64,000 nucleotides of DNA, taken from assembly GCA_026545225.1 (NCBI GenBank), contig CM048845.1:103102033-103166032 (forward strand), written 5' to 3'. The position numbers and the translations under genes were made by a program. The notes beneath the pieces were generated by a model. That model had not been told where the DNA came from. It made no database searches and saw nothing but the letters and a program-made list of their open reading frames with translations. Positions 35,156-46,828 of the stretch are shown piece after piece. Within the stretch, counting starts at the first letter, position 1, and the number at the start of each line of letters is the position of its first letter. This DNA is from Cornus controversa. Lineage: Eukaryota; Streptophyta; Magnoliopsida; Cornales; Cornaceae.

Positions 35156-35963
35156 AAATCTACAATGACACACGCATGCACGCGCACACAAAGATTGTCT
35201 TTTTAACTAGTATGAAGGTATATAGCCCTGAATAACCATTCAGAGATTACTAGAAAACAAAATAAACTTACATTGTCAAATGGTTGGCTAGAAGCAGCTG
35301 GAAACTCCCAAGCAAGCATCATGTCAAATATTAGTCGTCGAAACTTCTTATCATTTACTAGATAACCTTTTATTTGTGTAGACAAAGCAAGAGCCCTGAA
35401 ACAACAGTATTCCAAAAAATTGCGTGCATACCGCAATGGATGCTTTATAGAATCAGAAGCCTCTGCATTAAAATTTTCTTGAAGTTCACTTGTAGAAATG
35501 CCTAGGATTCTGCAACATTTGTGGTTTGTTGTCCACAAGAAGACTAACAAATAAGAATAGGATGAATATTTGGTATACATAAACTGAAGGCAGTGATGAA
35601 ACCGTGTCCAGCAATCATGGGCATGGCACGTACTAAACTCAAGGAAACCAGTATGGTTGAAAAATGTTTTAAGAACGTAATATATGTAGTTCCAAAAAAG
35701 AGGTAAAACACAAAATTTAGGCACCAATGGAAACAAGTGAAGAATAAAAAGGTCACTATCACTTACTTTGAGCATCTCCGAACCACTAGATTTGCCATAG
35801 AAGAGAGCTCAGTTATCCAGTTCTTTCCAGCAGCTGGAGGCTTTCCCATCTCCTCAAACTCTTCACCGAACAAAATGCGGTTTTTAATCAGACATTTGAA
35901 TGATCCTTCTCTTGCCAGATTTTCAATCACACTTTTGGTTTTGCTCACCATACTCATCTCCAT
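27906..35963 (-). CDS. DUF639 family protein, nine coding exons, 696 residues
   Basis: Exons on the minus strand: 35963-35767, 35509-35272, 34955-34786, 33381-33239, 32153-31976, 31800-31221, 30864-30752, 28764-28521, 28133-27906. All introns are GT..AG, phases agree, and the 2,091 nt give 696 residues plus stop, the size of plant DUF639 proteins. Recognisable blocks are AGKNWITELSSMANLVVRRC (exon 1), GRLVLTDHALYFEALRV (exon 4/5 join, a GRAM/PH-like signature), and RGGMYSISALAMASNLGF with VVGEIAVGEMTSLERSV (exon 6). Hydrophobic segments at about residues 527-561 (exons 7-8) and 626-654 (exon 9) predict a C-terminal membrane anchor, ending in a basic KEDKKKR tail. The molecular function is not established. 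Three in-frame ATGs occur at the N terminus (35963, 35957, 35951); the first is used. An upstream GTG-initiated extension is not credible. Confidence 0.93.
32422..33081. mobile_element. hAT-type MITE within DUF639 intron 4
   Basis: Ends TAGGACTGTAAATCAG and GCTTGTTTACAGCCTA form terminal inverted repeats. Flanking octamers TGCAATGG (32414-32421) and TAAAATGG (33082-33089) match at 6 of 8. Subterminal GCTCAAGCTTGAGC words are abundant. It sits wholly in the intron between 33239 and 32153 and leaves both splice sites intact. Confidence 0.7.
35122..35153. repeat. (GA)n microsatellite in DUF639 intron 2
   Basis: About 16 uninterrupted GA units lie in the intron between 35272 and 34955, well away from both splice sites. 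Confidence 0.9.
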
Positions 35964-37181
35964 TTTCACCCTCTTTGAAACATCAAATGGAAACGAAGCA
36001 ACCTTTCATTTGCCTATAAAAAACTTGCATCTAAAAACTAATACTTCAAACTCACTCACTTCTCATGAAACCCATTACAATATTCAATGAACTCAAGTTC
36101 AATTGTTTCAATTTTACCTACTTATTCAAAATACAAGTTTCAATATTACCAACCCAGTACCAAATTTTGATGCCGATACACTCAAGATTTACAATATCTC
36201 TTAAAACCCATCACAGATTATTTCATCATATACCTTTTTATTCACAAACTATGCATCAAATTTCTCAAGGATATATACCAAGAACAAAGCATAACAGTTA
36301 CCTGAAAAAGCGTGGTCACACCTCAAACCCAATTTCACAAATCAAAACTGTCTCCGCACCAGCAGTATTCCACGAATCAAACCTCAGATTACATGCATTG
36401 GACCTATTTATATAAAAACCCATTTCGCCAATTCTCGAAATTCAAATTGTTGTAAAAGCAGACAGCGCATGAGACTGTCGTTGGAAAAGAATAGATGCAG
36501 GATTGTGTCGTGCTGCGCAGTGAAATGGATGCGATCAAAAATCTTTCTACAGCTTAACTCCAACTCGACATATATTAATATTATTGTTGAGTATCAAATC
36601 AAAGCTGACTCGAATTCTATAGAGATATTAGTGACTCAAGCCAACGATATTCAAAACCAACCTAACCCAAACGTTACCTACCAAATCTGAACATAACCTG
36701 ACTTAATCCGAGCTTAGAAAAAAGTGCTCTGTGTTGGGCTCGAATTTGGGCTCATCTTGTTCGAGGTCGAGGTGGACTCAAGCTTAGATTAAGGTTCGGA
36801 TTGACCCCTCACCTCATTCAAGCCGATCAAATTATATCTATGTTATAATTTTGTTTTGTGATTTGTTGTTTCTAAAATCATAAGTTTAGGGTATATTTGG
36901 TTGTTCAAGTGTTTATATAGACCGTATTTAGGTTTCGGTTTGACTTATTTTAAAAATCTTAAACACAAAAATATCTTTGTTAACCTTAAACTGCTAAAAA
37001 AATAAAAAATATAATAAATTATATAAAAAGTCAAGTTCATGCTACAACAAATCTATACAGTAAAATAGAGCAAGAAATATACAAAAAAAAAATCCAATAA
37101 TATTGGATTACATATATATCTACACACTGTAAATTATATTATAAAACTAGAATGACCCACAACCAAGAAGGCTCCCTCAAG
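35964..37181. other. Upstream region of the DUF639 gene
   Basis: On the minus strand, TTTTTCAG followed by GTAACTG at about 36307-36295 looks like a splice donor, so a 5' untranslated exon upstream of about 36300 is possible. The rest is AT-rich. From about 36560 to 36830 repeated TCGAG/GCTCG-type words suggest an old MITE remnant, but no ends are recognisable. Confidence 0.35.
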
Positions 37182-37388
37182 TAGGGGTGCACACAATTTG
37201 GTGCCTTACAATTATCGGAAGAATCGGAACCAGAATCATAACCCTTCCTAACACTTCTTTAATTTTGAAACCGAAACCGTTGAGTTCGGTTATAATAGAA
37301 GTTGTATTTAACCTTATAATACTTATAATAACTCCATTGTTTAAACTTTTTTACATAACAAAAGGTTATTATAACTATTACAATTATT

Positions 37389-37431
<43 letters not shown>

Positions 37432-37528
37432 CGGTTTCGGTTTCGAGGCTTGGAACTAGAATCGTAGTGAACGGTTTGATTCAATTGCGATTTTTTTTCG
37501 GTTTCATCAGTTCTTTGTGCACCCCCTA
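37182..37528. mobile_element. hAT-type MITE, 347 bp, with (TA)n
   Basis: Begins TAGGGGTGCACACAATT and ends CTTTGTGCACCCCCTA. Flanking octamers CCCTCAAG (37174-37181) and CCAACAAG (37529-37536) match at 6 of 8. A (TA)n run at about 37395-37431 lies in the middle, flanked by AACGGTTTCGG-type words repeated in both arms. Confidence 0.75.
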
Positions 37529-37536
37529 CCAACAAG

Positions 37537-39887
37537 AACAATATATATATAACCATGAAAAAGTTGAAAATTTTTCAATTTGTATAGAGTGAGAGGAATG
37601 ATTTAGAGGGCATACTCTTACTCTTGAACTTCATCTTCTACTAATTTATATTTTCCTTTCAACACTAAAATTGAAAGAATGATATGAGTACAAAATATCA
37701 TTCTTGTTTTTTTGACAAGGAAATAGTTGGAGCTTCTTTGGTTTTTTTTTTTTCTCAAATAAAGGTTTTTTTTTAGCACTCGTACCCTAAGTAACTATTT
37801 CTTATTGTCAAGTATATTAATAATTACTCATATTGTACTCAAATATTTTTTTCTCAAGGCGATTGAACCCCTTTAATTTTGTCTACATTTGATAATTTTA
37901 ATATTTTTATCATTGTATCAAGCAATAGTCTTTTATAAATTTTTTTTCTTTTCATTTTTTCACTTTTAGTTTCAATTTTTAATTAAAATAATATAATAAC
38001 TATTTTAGATAAAAAGAAAAAGAAATATTTTTTTTAATAAACATAAACACTAAAACAAGATGTTTTAGGATTTGAAAGCTTAATTACAAGTGCTGTTTTA
38101 AAAGTATTTCGACAATTTATAAAAAAAACAAAAATTATTATCCTAAAAATTTATTTTTATAAACAATAAACGCTAAACATAAACAATTATCAAATGGGCC
38201 TTAATTAACTACGTGATGTCATATTTTTTAAACTATCTCTAACCATTCACATCATAACTCTATCATTCATGTCATAAGCAAGTCAATAGTTTATTTAACT
38301 CGATCATTGCATCATCTCTTATTCTATCTAATTTTTATAAAATGTTATCCTAAACTCTATTAAATAATTAAAGATGCAATATTGAAACTATATATTGATA
38401 TTTGAGATAGGAAATGAAAGATCCAAAAAATAAATAAATAAAGATGTGATTATGTTAGAAAAGACCAGCTAACGGTGAACTTAAGTTATCTTTCATTTAG
38501 TTCTTGATGACAATTGAATATTTGAAAAATAATAAAAACAAGAGAAAACAGTAATTGTATATATAGATATTACCATATTTTTACTAATATTCATATTTTA
38601 TCCATACACATCGACATACATAATTTTTTGTTCACATACTTTTATCTCTAATTTTTAATAAAAGAAATTATACAATACCCATACTTATAATGTATTGTGA
38701 TTTTTTATGTTTCATATTTTACTAACTATAATGTTGTGTGTGCCTGTTTTGTAGATATCATTTTCATATAATTTAAGGTAGTGAAAGAAATGGGGACACC
38801 CGAATCACGGAATGTGAGAGGGGTGGTGTTTTGTAACTTGAGTAGGGTGTTTTTTAGCATTTGCTTTAGTGTGTATTTATTAGTTCGTAATATTAATGAT
38901 TGGTACAAGGGTTGCAACGTATAATTTTTTGTAAAGAGTATGAGTAGACATCATGTTACAAAAAGTCTAAAAATCCAACATCATCTATTTGATCAGGCCA
39001 ATTTTACAGTAAAGCCCACCTCGTCTAATCGATAAAGTTTAAAAGATGTATAGTTCGAATGTAGTACATTTAAGCGTCTTTAATTGCATATGTTAATTCT
39101 TTAATTGTGTTTGATTTGGTATTTTTATATTATTTTCTTGCTTTTGTTGATTTTGGAAATTGTTTTGAAAATTCAATCAATTCAGATTATTTGGTGCTTC
39201 AATAAGAGACGAGATACATCGAAGATCCATTGGGTAATTTTATATTGAAGATTCAAGTTAAATAGACCGAAGAAGTGAATTGGAAATGAGTTTAAATGAA
39301 GAAAATGAATATGAGCCTATTCACATTGAAGACTGGGCCAATTCAAGCCTAGAAAGTTCTGAACCAATTTTGGTATTCTGACCATAACTCCATATTTGAT
39401 TGTCAAAATGGGCCAAACTTTGTGAAGGTTAAAGAAAATTCAATTCTTTAACTTTTCATATTTCACGAAAATTTCTTGAAACGGACTTTTACAACACCTT
39501 TCTGCCACACCCTCCAGGGGTGCAGATGCGCCTTCTAAGAGCTCAAGTGGACCCTCCATGGGCGTAGATGTGCCTTTGGGATGCCAGGTGCCCCTCTCAG
39601 CCTAGATCGTGATTAAAAATGGCAGAAAGGGTGATTTTAAGGTGTTCTGGAGTGGAGAGAAAAGGCAGAGGCGATTCATGACGATTGACAGAAAGAACAA
39701 AAGTGTGAAGACAATACTTGGGTCCAAACTTGGGAGGACCAACTTGGTCCTCTTAGGTGATATGGCCCAGTAAAAAAATTGACAACCATTTTAAATTAAA
39801 AATGATCAGATCCCCTTTTAATGGATTATGATCCATATATACAACACCAAAACTCTAATTCGCCAAGCTTCTTTCTTACGTATCCAC
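37537..39887. other. AT-rich intergenic stretch, no gene recognised
   Basis: No long ORF, RNA gene or complete element. The block around 39480-39620 (CACCCTCCAGGGGTGCAGATG, in parts) has a higher GC content and resembles an LTR-retrotransposon fragment, without clear ends. Confidence 0.4.
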
Positions 39888-40000
39888 TAGAAGTGCACAA
39901 AAATCCTCCCAAACTGAAAAATCGGACTGGACCGAGCCGAAATGGATTGGATAAAATGGTTTGGTTTTTTACAGTTCAGTTCGATCATGGTTTCAAAAAT

Positions 40001-40467
40001 GGGTAAAATGCTCTAACTACCCCCCAGGTTTCGGTTTAATACTCACGGAGAATACTAGTACCTTTGACTGAGGTCAAACTCCCCCAGGTTTGGAAAACTA
40101 TGCCCTGACACCCAAAATGTTAGTTCACCGTTAAGTCAACTAACTTGAAAAGTTAAAATACCAAAACTACCCCTTCTATTTAAATGTACAATTTATCCTC
40201 AAACTACCCCTTCAGTTAACACGTCAAATCAGTTCATATATTTTATGTTAGTTTGTCAAATCAGAGTATATATATATGTGTATATATATATATGTATATA
40301 TATACATATTGTATACATACTGTATAGTAACAGTATATATATTGTATAGTAACAATATATATACAATATAACAATTTACACTTTACCAATATATAATTAT
40401 ATACCCAGCAACTTATAGAAATATATATATATACACTACTTAATATATATATACTTACTATTATCAC

Positions 40468-40507
<40 letters not shown>

Positions 40508-40536
40508 GTGATATATATATATACACTTACTGTTAT

Positions 40537-40568
<32 letters not shown>

Positions 40569-40571
40569 ACA

Positions 40572-40618
<47 letters not shown>

Positions 40619-41191
40619 ATATATTGTATATAGACTGTTACTGTATATATATACGGTATATATATACTGTTATATACTGTTACTGTATATATAATATATA
40701 TATATATATATAAGGTATATATATTGTATATAGACTGTTACTGTATATATATACGGTATATATATACTGTTATATACTGTTACTGTATATATAATATATA
40801 TATATATACTTTTATATATGCATATATAACAGTATAAAAGTATATATATATATATATATTATATATATATAAAAGTATATATATATATATATATATATAT
40901 ATACTGTATATATACTATTACATACTGTGTATATATATATATACACATACTTCTATATTTGACGTACATGTACAGACCTTTAACTGATTTGAGGATCAAA
41001 TTGTATATTTAAATAGAAATGGTAGTTTTGGTATTTTAACTTTTCAAGTTAGTTGACTTGACAGTCAACTAACATTTGGGGTGTCAGGGTATAGTTTTTC
41101 AAATCTGGGGGAGTTTGACCTCAGTCAAAGGCACTAGTATTCTCCGTGGGTATTAAACCGAAACCTGGGGGGTAGTTAGAGCATTTTACCC
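40001..41191. mobile_element. Mutator-like MITE, 1,191 bp, 9-bp TSD TTCAAAAAT
   Basis: Terminal inverted repeats of over 200 bp start GGGTAAAATGCTCTAACTAC and end with the inverse GTAGTTAGAGCATTTTACCC. A perfect 9-bp duplication TTCAAAAAT is at 39992-40000 and 41192-41200. Arms share GGTTTCGGTTTAATA and AAGTCAACTAACTTG-type words. The core (40260-40960) is almost entirely TA-rich palindromic microsatellite. There is no ORF. Confidence 0.92.
40260..40960. repeat. Complex TA-rich satellite core with a 100-bp tandem duplication
   Basis: Alternating (TA)n, TATACTGTTA and TAACAGTATA words form many nested palindromes. A unit starting AAGGTATATATATTG at 40612 is repeated with period 100 at 40712, nearly without change. 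A (CA)n run lies at about 40537-40557. The long minus-strand frame here is a by-product of these repeats. Confidence 0.85.
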
Positions 41192-42218
41192 TTCAAAAAT
41201 TTTAATTTGTAATTTTTCGGTTCAATTACGGTTTCGTGTCTATCGAAACCGGACCGAACTGAACTAAACAGTTTAGTTATATATATATAAATTTATAAAC
41301 TATATAATATTATGGCCTATGCTCCCGTGAATTCACAAGTAGTAATAGTAGTTTCTTAAATTATGATTTGTTTTGCCTTTCGATAGTAGGCTAGTAATAA
41401 TTTTTATGGTAGTAGGTTGGTAGTGGTTTTTTAAAAAATCTAGACTATTATGTTTTTTTTGTCTTTTTATACAACAACAAAAAAAAAAAAAAATTGATGA
41501 TAGAACTGTGGTTAGAATCGAACCGAATTGTGTTTAATTCGATTTTATACTTGAAACAGTTTGGTTCAATTTTATAGTTTAATAAAACTGGTCCGTACAG
41601 ATTAAGGTATTTTGGAACCAAACCGAATTAAACCGAACCAAACCGAACCGTGTGCACCCCTACTATCCACCTGCCCCTCTCTCTCTTTTCAGATGTACAC
41701 AGAGCCAATGATTTTTCTTTCTTTATGGTTTGCATACATACATATATATGGTATCACATTTGGACATAGGCTTCATTCTACTGAAATATATATATATCTA
41801 TATAAGGCTTCATTCTACTGAAATATATATATATATTGTCCATGTTTATGACACTATAAAAAAAAATTGTTGGACTGAATCATTTTAGGAGTATGAGAGT
41901 AGGTAAAATGTGTATGTGAATTTAAGTGTGAATGTAATGGGTGTATCGTGATTGTTAGATTGACGATATAAAAAGTTATTTTAAACCGTAGATAATCATA
42001 AATATTTTGAAGTGAAAGATTGATTTTTAAACATTTTTTACTGTTAGATTATGATTTTTTTTTTTTTAAGAGAGATTCGAACATAATGCTTAAATGTAAT
42101 ATAAATATATGCAATATAAAGTACAATACAGTAATTAGAAGAAGTGAGGGGGCAGTGGGGAGAGAGACAGAGAGAGGGTGGGTAGCAGCGGTGGTAGTGG
42201 TGCAGGATAGGGACGGAA

Positions 42219-43216
42219 CAGGGCCGGCCCTAGGTGCATGCCACCCAGGCGGCTGCTTTGGGCCCCCACATTTCAAGAGGCCCCAAATTTTTATATATAT
42301 ATGTATATATGTATATATATGTGTGTGTATGTATGTATGAGGACAAAAATATAATTTTTATATATATATATAATTATATATATAAATATATGTATACAAT
42401 ATGAATCAGAGACACATCTGTCTTTTAAAAAAAAAAAGAATGAGAGATATACGTAGAATAAATAGTGATGGGGAGAAAGAGCGCGCTATATATATGTTTG
42501 TGTGTAGTTATGAGTGGTAGACAAAATCAAAGAATGATGGGAGGAGAGAGAAAGAGATAGAGAGAGAGAGAGAGAGAGAGAGTTGTATTAAAGAAAGAAA
42601 TGTTGATATGGAAAAAAGAATGAAAAAATAAAAAAGAAGCAAGGGAGGAATAAATAAACTTAAATACACCATTTTGTTGATTATTGTATTTTTTTAATCT
42701 TATTTTTTTTTCTGTTTTAATTATTTAAGTGATTCTTGTTGTGTTTTTTTAAATCAAATTTTTTCTATTTTAATTAATTTAAGTTATTTGTGTTGTGTTT
42801 ATTTTATTATTTGTTTTTCTTTTTTATTTAAGATAAATGAACCTTATTCATGTTTAGTAATTTTTTTATTTATATTTTTTGGAGTTCCAAATTCGAATCA
42901 AAGAGAGATTGATAACTTGGAGTTTAAAGATTGCTTTGATTATTTACTTATAAGATTAGTTATTTTTCTTATATCTACTTGAAAATTTGAATCTAGGTAT
43001 GAAAAAAAAAATTTTTGATTCAATCTCAAAAAAAAGTTCTTCCCAAGTTTTTTTAAAAACAATAAATAAACAAAATGTGTCGATTGTATCATTTTAATGA
43101 AATATGTGGACTGTTATAATTTTTTTGCATTTGTGAAATTATATGTATAAAGGGGCCCTTATTTGAAAAATTGCTTTGGACCCCTTTTTATTTTAGGATT
43201 CTCAGGGCCGGCCTTG
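42219..43216. mobile_element. hAT-type element CAGGGCCGGCCCT, 998 bp, TSD GGACGGAA
   Basis: Left end CAGGGCCGGCCCTAGG and right end CTCAGGGCCGGCCTTG are inverted repeats. A perfect octamer GGACGGAA lies at 42211-42218 and 43217-43224. Near the ends are the words GGCTGCTTTGGGCCCC and GGGGCCCTTATTTGAAAAAT that recur in this widespread plant family. A (GA)n run sits at about 42547-42583. There is no transposase frame. Confidence 0.9.
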
Positions 43217-43224
43217 GGACGGAA

Positions 43225-46200
43225 GAGTGCTGACATATCTCCATATTTCTTTCCCTCACTACTCTCTCTCTACCCATCTTAATCATGTTTAGAGAAGACC
43301 ATAACCATCTTTCTTTCTCTCTCTACCCAACTGCATCAATTTTAGAAAAAAAAAACTAAGATATTTTACGAAATAAAACATTCAAGGACTATTTGAACAA
43401 AAAAAAAATCAAGGACTTAAAAGATCGAAAGAATACAGAGTTCAAGCTAATAGAATCATAACCCCAACTCTTACGTATATATGTATATCTCAACCTGATG
43501 AGGTAGAAAAATGAAAAGATATATGCATATCCATATATGAATTAGACACTAACCCCTTAAAAATGGGTCTAATTTATTTTTTTTAATATTATATAATTTT
43601 TAGGACATATGTTAGCTTGTCATTGGACCACATCACTTAAGATGATCAAATTGGTCTTCATTGGATTGGATGCAAGTATTATCCTAGTTGAAATTATCCA
43701 TAGCATTTCTTTTATTTTTTGATCTTTTAAATGAGGAAATCCACTGGGGAGAGAAAAGTTCTTGTGAATTAATCAAGGCTATAAGCTCCCTCTTCTTGTA
43801 TTTTAATCAAGGCTATCAAGGGGGTGCTCTCACATTTAGAGACTTGGACATAAAGTCCCTCATTCGGACAGTTGCAAGGGGAGCTAGCTCAAGGTGAGGC
43901 CATGAGAGGGCCTCCCTTCATGGCCTTTTCCTTCAACCAGTCAGCATTTCCTTAGATGCCTCAACACCCATCCTCCATCCTCCATCCTCCTTCTGGGGTA
44001 GCATTGCATTGGGGACTTCTTCTCTTGATGCATTGGGGACTTCTCTTCAATGGGATGTCTCAAGGGACTTTGGCATGTTCAAGACTCAGCGCAAGATATA
44101 TTGCTCATGTGAAGAAATTTTCGGCATCATACATTCACACTATTCTTTGGGTCTTTGAGGTTCAATTAATATGTGAGAATTAAACTTAGAACGCGATGAG
44201 TTTATAGTTCATTTTGAAAATCCTTTATCTACCAAGCCACCCGTGCTAGTTTACAAAAATAAACCAAGTCATATAAACTAATTAATGATGAGTTAGAAAT
44301 TAATACTAGATATACTAGCATTTGAAGATAATTATGAAGACTTCAAAAATAAAGGGACAAACATAACGACTTATGAGGTTAGGGATAATTAAATAGGCAA
44401 TAAGATGACAACCCCAATATAAAACTTGAAGGCTTAAACCAGATTTAAATCCTTCAAAGTGCTGCACCTACACCTATGTGACAATCATAATTTTTCCATT
44501 TATCACAAGTTCATATATAAGTTCCATAAGCGTTGAAATCACAGTGAATTTAACAGTCACATGATTATTTTAACTATGAGTTAGCAAATAAAAAAAGTTG
44601 GTTAGACTTTATTTATATAATTCCAATTTTTTTACCCTTTCTTCCATGGAGCTGGAGTAGAAGCAGGAGCAGGAGCAGGAGCAGGAGTATATCCATCAAG
44701 ATACCAACACACCATTTCTAAGACTTGACAGTTCACTCAAAAGCATGATTTGAGAATCCAGAGTTGGTAGTCTTACATTGTAACTGAGTAATGAGTTTAG
44801 TTAGCAAAGCCAATTCACCAAACAGTGATACAAAATGAGATGAATAACAAACTGACAACTTATAACACCTTCAAAGAGTGAAGATGAGCTCTGTATGTTG
44901 GGGGGTCCTAGAACTTGCCCATATTAATTACAAGTTCACCTAATATGTGATCCTCAATATATAGTGAGAATATGACTCAAACCATTTAATTTTATTGTGG
45001 GACACAAGTTGGGGTAGGGGAGGGCTTGCTCTTCCTCCTTGTTCATGCATGCTTCAAGAGACAAGCAAGAATTTGGTCAAAAAGGAGTCAAAGTGAAAGA
45101 TTTCAAGTGGGAAAGAGAAGCAAAAGTATCTTTAAAGGTTCACTAATTCTCATTTAAAAAACTATTATCATTTTGAGTAGTTGGAGAACCCACATTGGTC
45201 CATCCTCTTTTGGGCATGCTCTGGCCCATTCAAGCTGTCCTCTCCTCTCACTCTCATTCTCATAAATACAATGCACCTACTTTCTCTTCTCAATACAAAA
45301 TTGAAAAGAAAATAAGTCTATGATCTTTTATTATAGCTTTCTCCTCTCAATCATTCACTTCATGAATTGGAAACATCCATGAGATTTTATACATCCATCT
45401 ATTTGTAGGTTCCACCACCTTTTGTCCATGCAGTTTTGACAACTGCCTCATATACAAATATTTCTTCTTCATTGCAATTTCCCAATTTGCCCTTAAATAT
45501 ATATTATCAGCAAAAGGGTTTTTTTTTAACAAGTTGTGTTTAGTTTGGTTATTAGTGGCCCTACATAGTGAAGGAGCTATAATCGACAAGTCTATTTCAA
45601 ATTTATTGTCTTTCAACAAGTGGTTGGAAAATAATGGTATTTACAACTGAATAACTTGGGCCTAATTTTGTTTGAAAGAAATGAAAGAAAAAGAAAAGAA
45701 AAGAAAAGAAAGGTAATGGAAATATATGATTTTTTTTTTTATGTTTGGTGTAAAATTTTGAAAGGAAAAGAAAGGGAATGGATAGATTTGAGGGGATAGA
45801 CTAAAACATGAGGATCAAGTTTTGATATCCTTCAAAGAAAAAGAGGAAATGAAAGAAAAAACTAGCATTTTTTAATGAAACTTTGTTAATACCAATTTTG
45901 TCCTTATTTTGATAAAAGACAAATTTTGTCTTTTAAATTTAAAAGGACATAGTGGTTATTTATTTAAAATAGTTTCATTTACTTTCTTTTTTTCAAATAT
46001 GTTAACTATCATGTTCTTTCTTTTCTTTTAATAATTAACTAAATACAATAAAAAAAACTATCATTTCATTCCCTTCCCTTTCCTTCCTTTTCTTTTCTTT
46101 TCTCTCATAACTAATAATATCTTTTCTTTTATTTTCTTTTCCGATATTGTACCAAACATAGCCTTACATTGTAGTCTACGTGCATAAGGTTTAACCAGCG

Positions 46201-46627
46201 CCTATAGGGTTGGTAATTAAGCAAGAAATGATTCAACTGAGACCAAAATCCATTTTTAATGCCCAAATCCTTTAAATTCTCTTTCTCTCTCTCTCACACA
46301 CACGCTGGATGTTATCAGGATCATACTTGTCTATCTTGTAACCAATCTTGCTGGATGGCACACTGTATTTTGTAGTGACATATATAATATATCCATACAT
46401 TATTGGGTACCAAACATTCTTGGTTCCAGAAAATTCCAAGTCAAGTAAATTGAAGGCAAACAAAGAAAATAGATTATAATTTTTTTTTATTGGTAATTAT
46501 TGAATTCCCACACTTGGGAGAGTTAATACAGGTATAAATTTGCACTAGTTCAATTTGTAGCATGATGATGAAATTCTAAACAACTTTGATTATAATAATT
46601 GAAAAATAGAGGGGAAATGGAGAATCT
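43225..46627. other. Intergenic, no gene recognised
   Basis: Contains a (GGAGCA)n hexanucleotide run near 44655-44690 and a possible A/G-rich MITE (45658-46167) listed separately. A 90-codon minus-strand frame at 45347-45619 has no recognised domain. The last 150 bp are probably the 3' untranslated region of the bHLH gene. Confidence 0.45.
45658..46167. mobile_element. Possible MITE with GAAAG-rich left and CTTTC-rich right arm
   Basis: GGGCCTAATTTTGTTTGAAAG on the left and the inverse of AATATTGTACCAAACATAGCC-like sequence on the right resemble the GGCCTGTTTGGTACAA ends of common plant MITEs. Arms are (GAAAA)n- and (CTTTT)n-rich. The match is imperfect and no target-site duplication was found. 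Confidence 0.35.
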
Positions 46628-46797
46628 TCATGCGTTATATGGCAATGAGGTAGAGCAGCCAAAAGTGAGGTCAAACGAGCCAAGTTGAGTGCAAGCAATT
46701 GCTTCATGTCCTCTCATTAACCTCTCCACATTTTGTGCCTCATGTGCCTTTGTCCTCTGCAATCATAAAACATTCAAAGTCACTCATTTAGACATCC

Positions 46798-46828
<31 letters not shown>

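Larger units (their letters stand above)
39888..41662. mobile_element. hAT-type MITE split by a Mutator-like MITE
   Basis: Outer ends TAGAAGTGCACAAAAATC and GTGTGCACCCCTA are inverted relatives of the 37182-37528 element. Flanking octamers GTATCCAC (39880-39887) and CTATCCAC (41663-41670) match at 7 of 8. Removing the inner element (40001-41191) and one copy of its duplication leaves about 575 bp, with AACCGAACCAAACCG-type words near the right end. Confidence 0.82.

Noticed and set aside
40261..40557. 98-codon minus-strand frame rich in Tyr, Ile and Val
   Set aside because: It is alternating TA/CA microsatellite read as protein.
45347..45619. 90-codon minus-strand frame
   Set aside because: No recognised domain, no paralogue and no flanking exons; cannot be supported as a gene.
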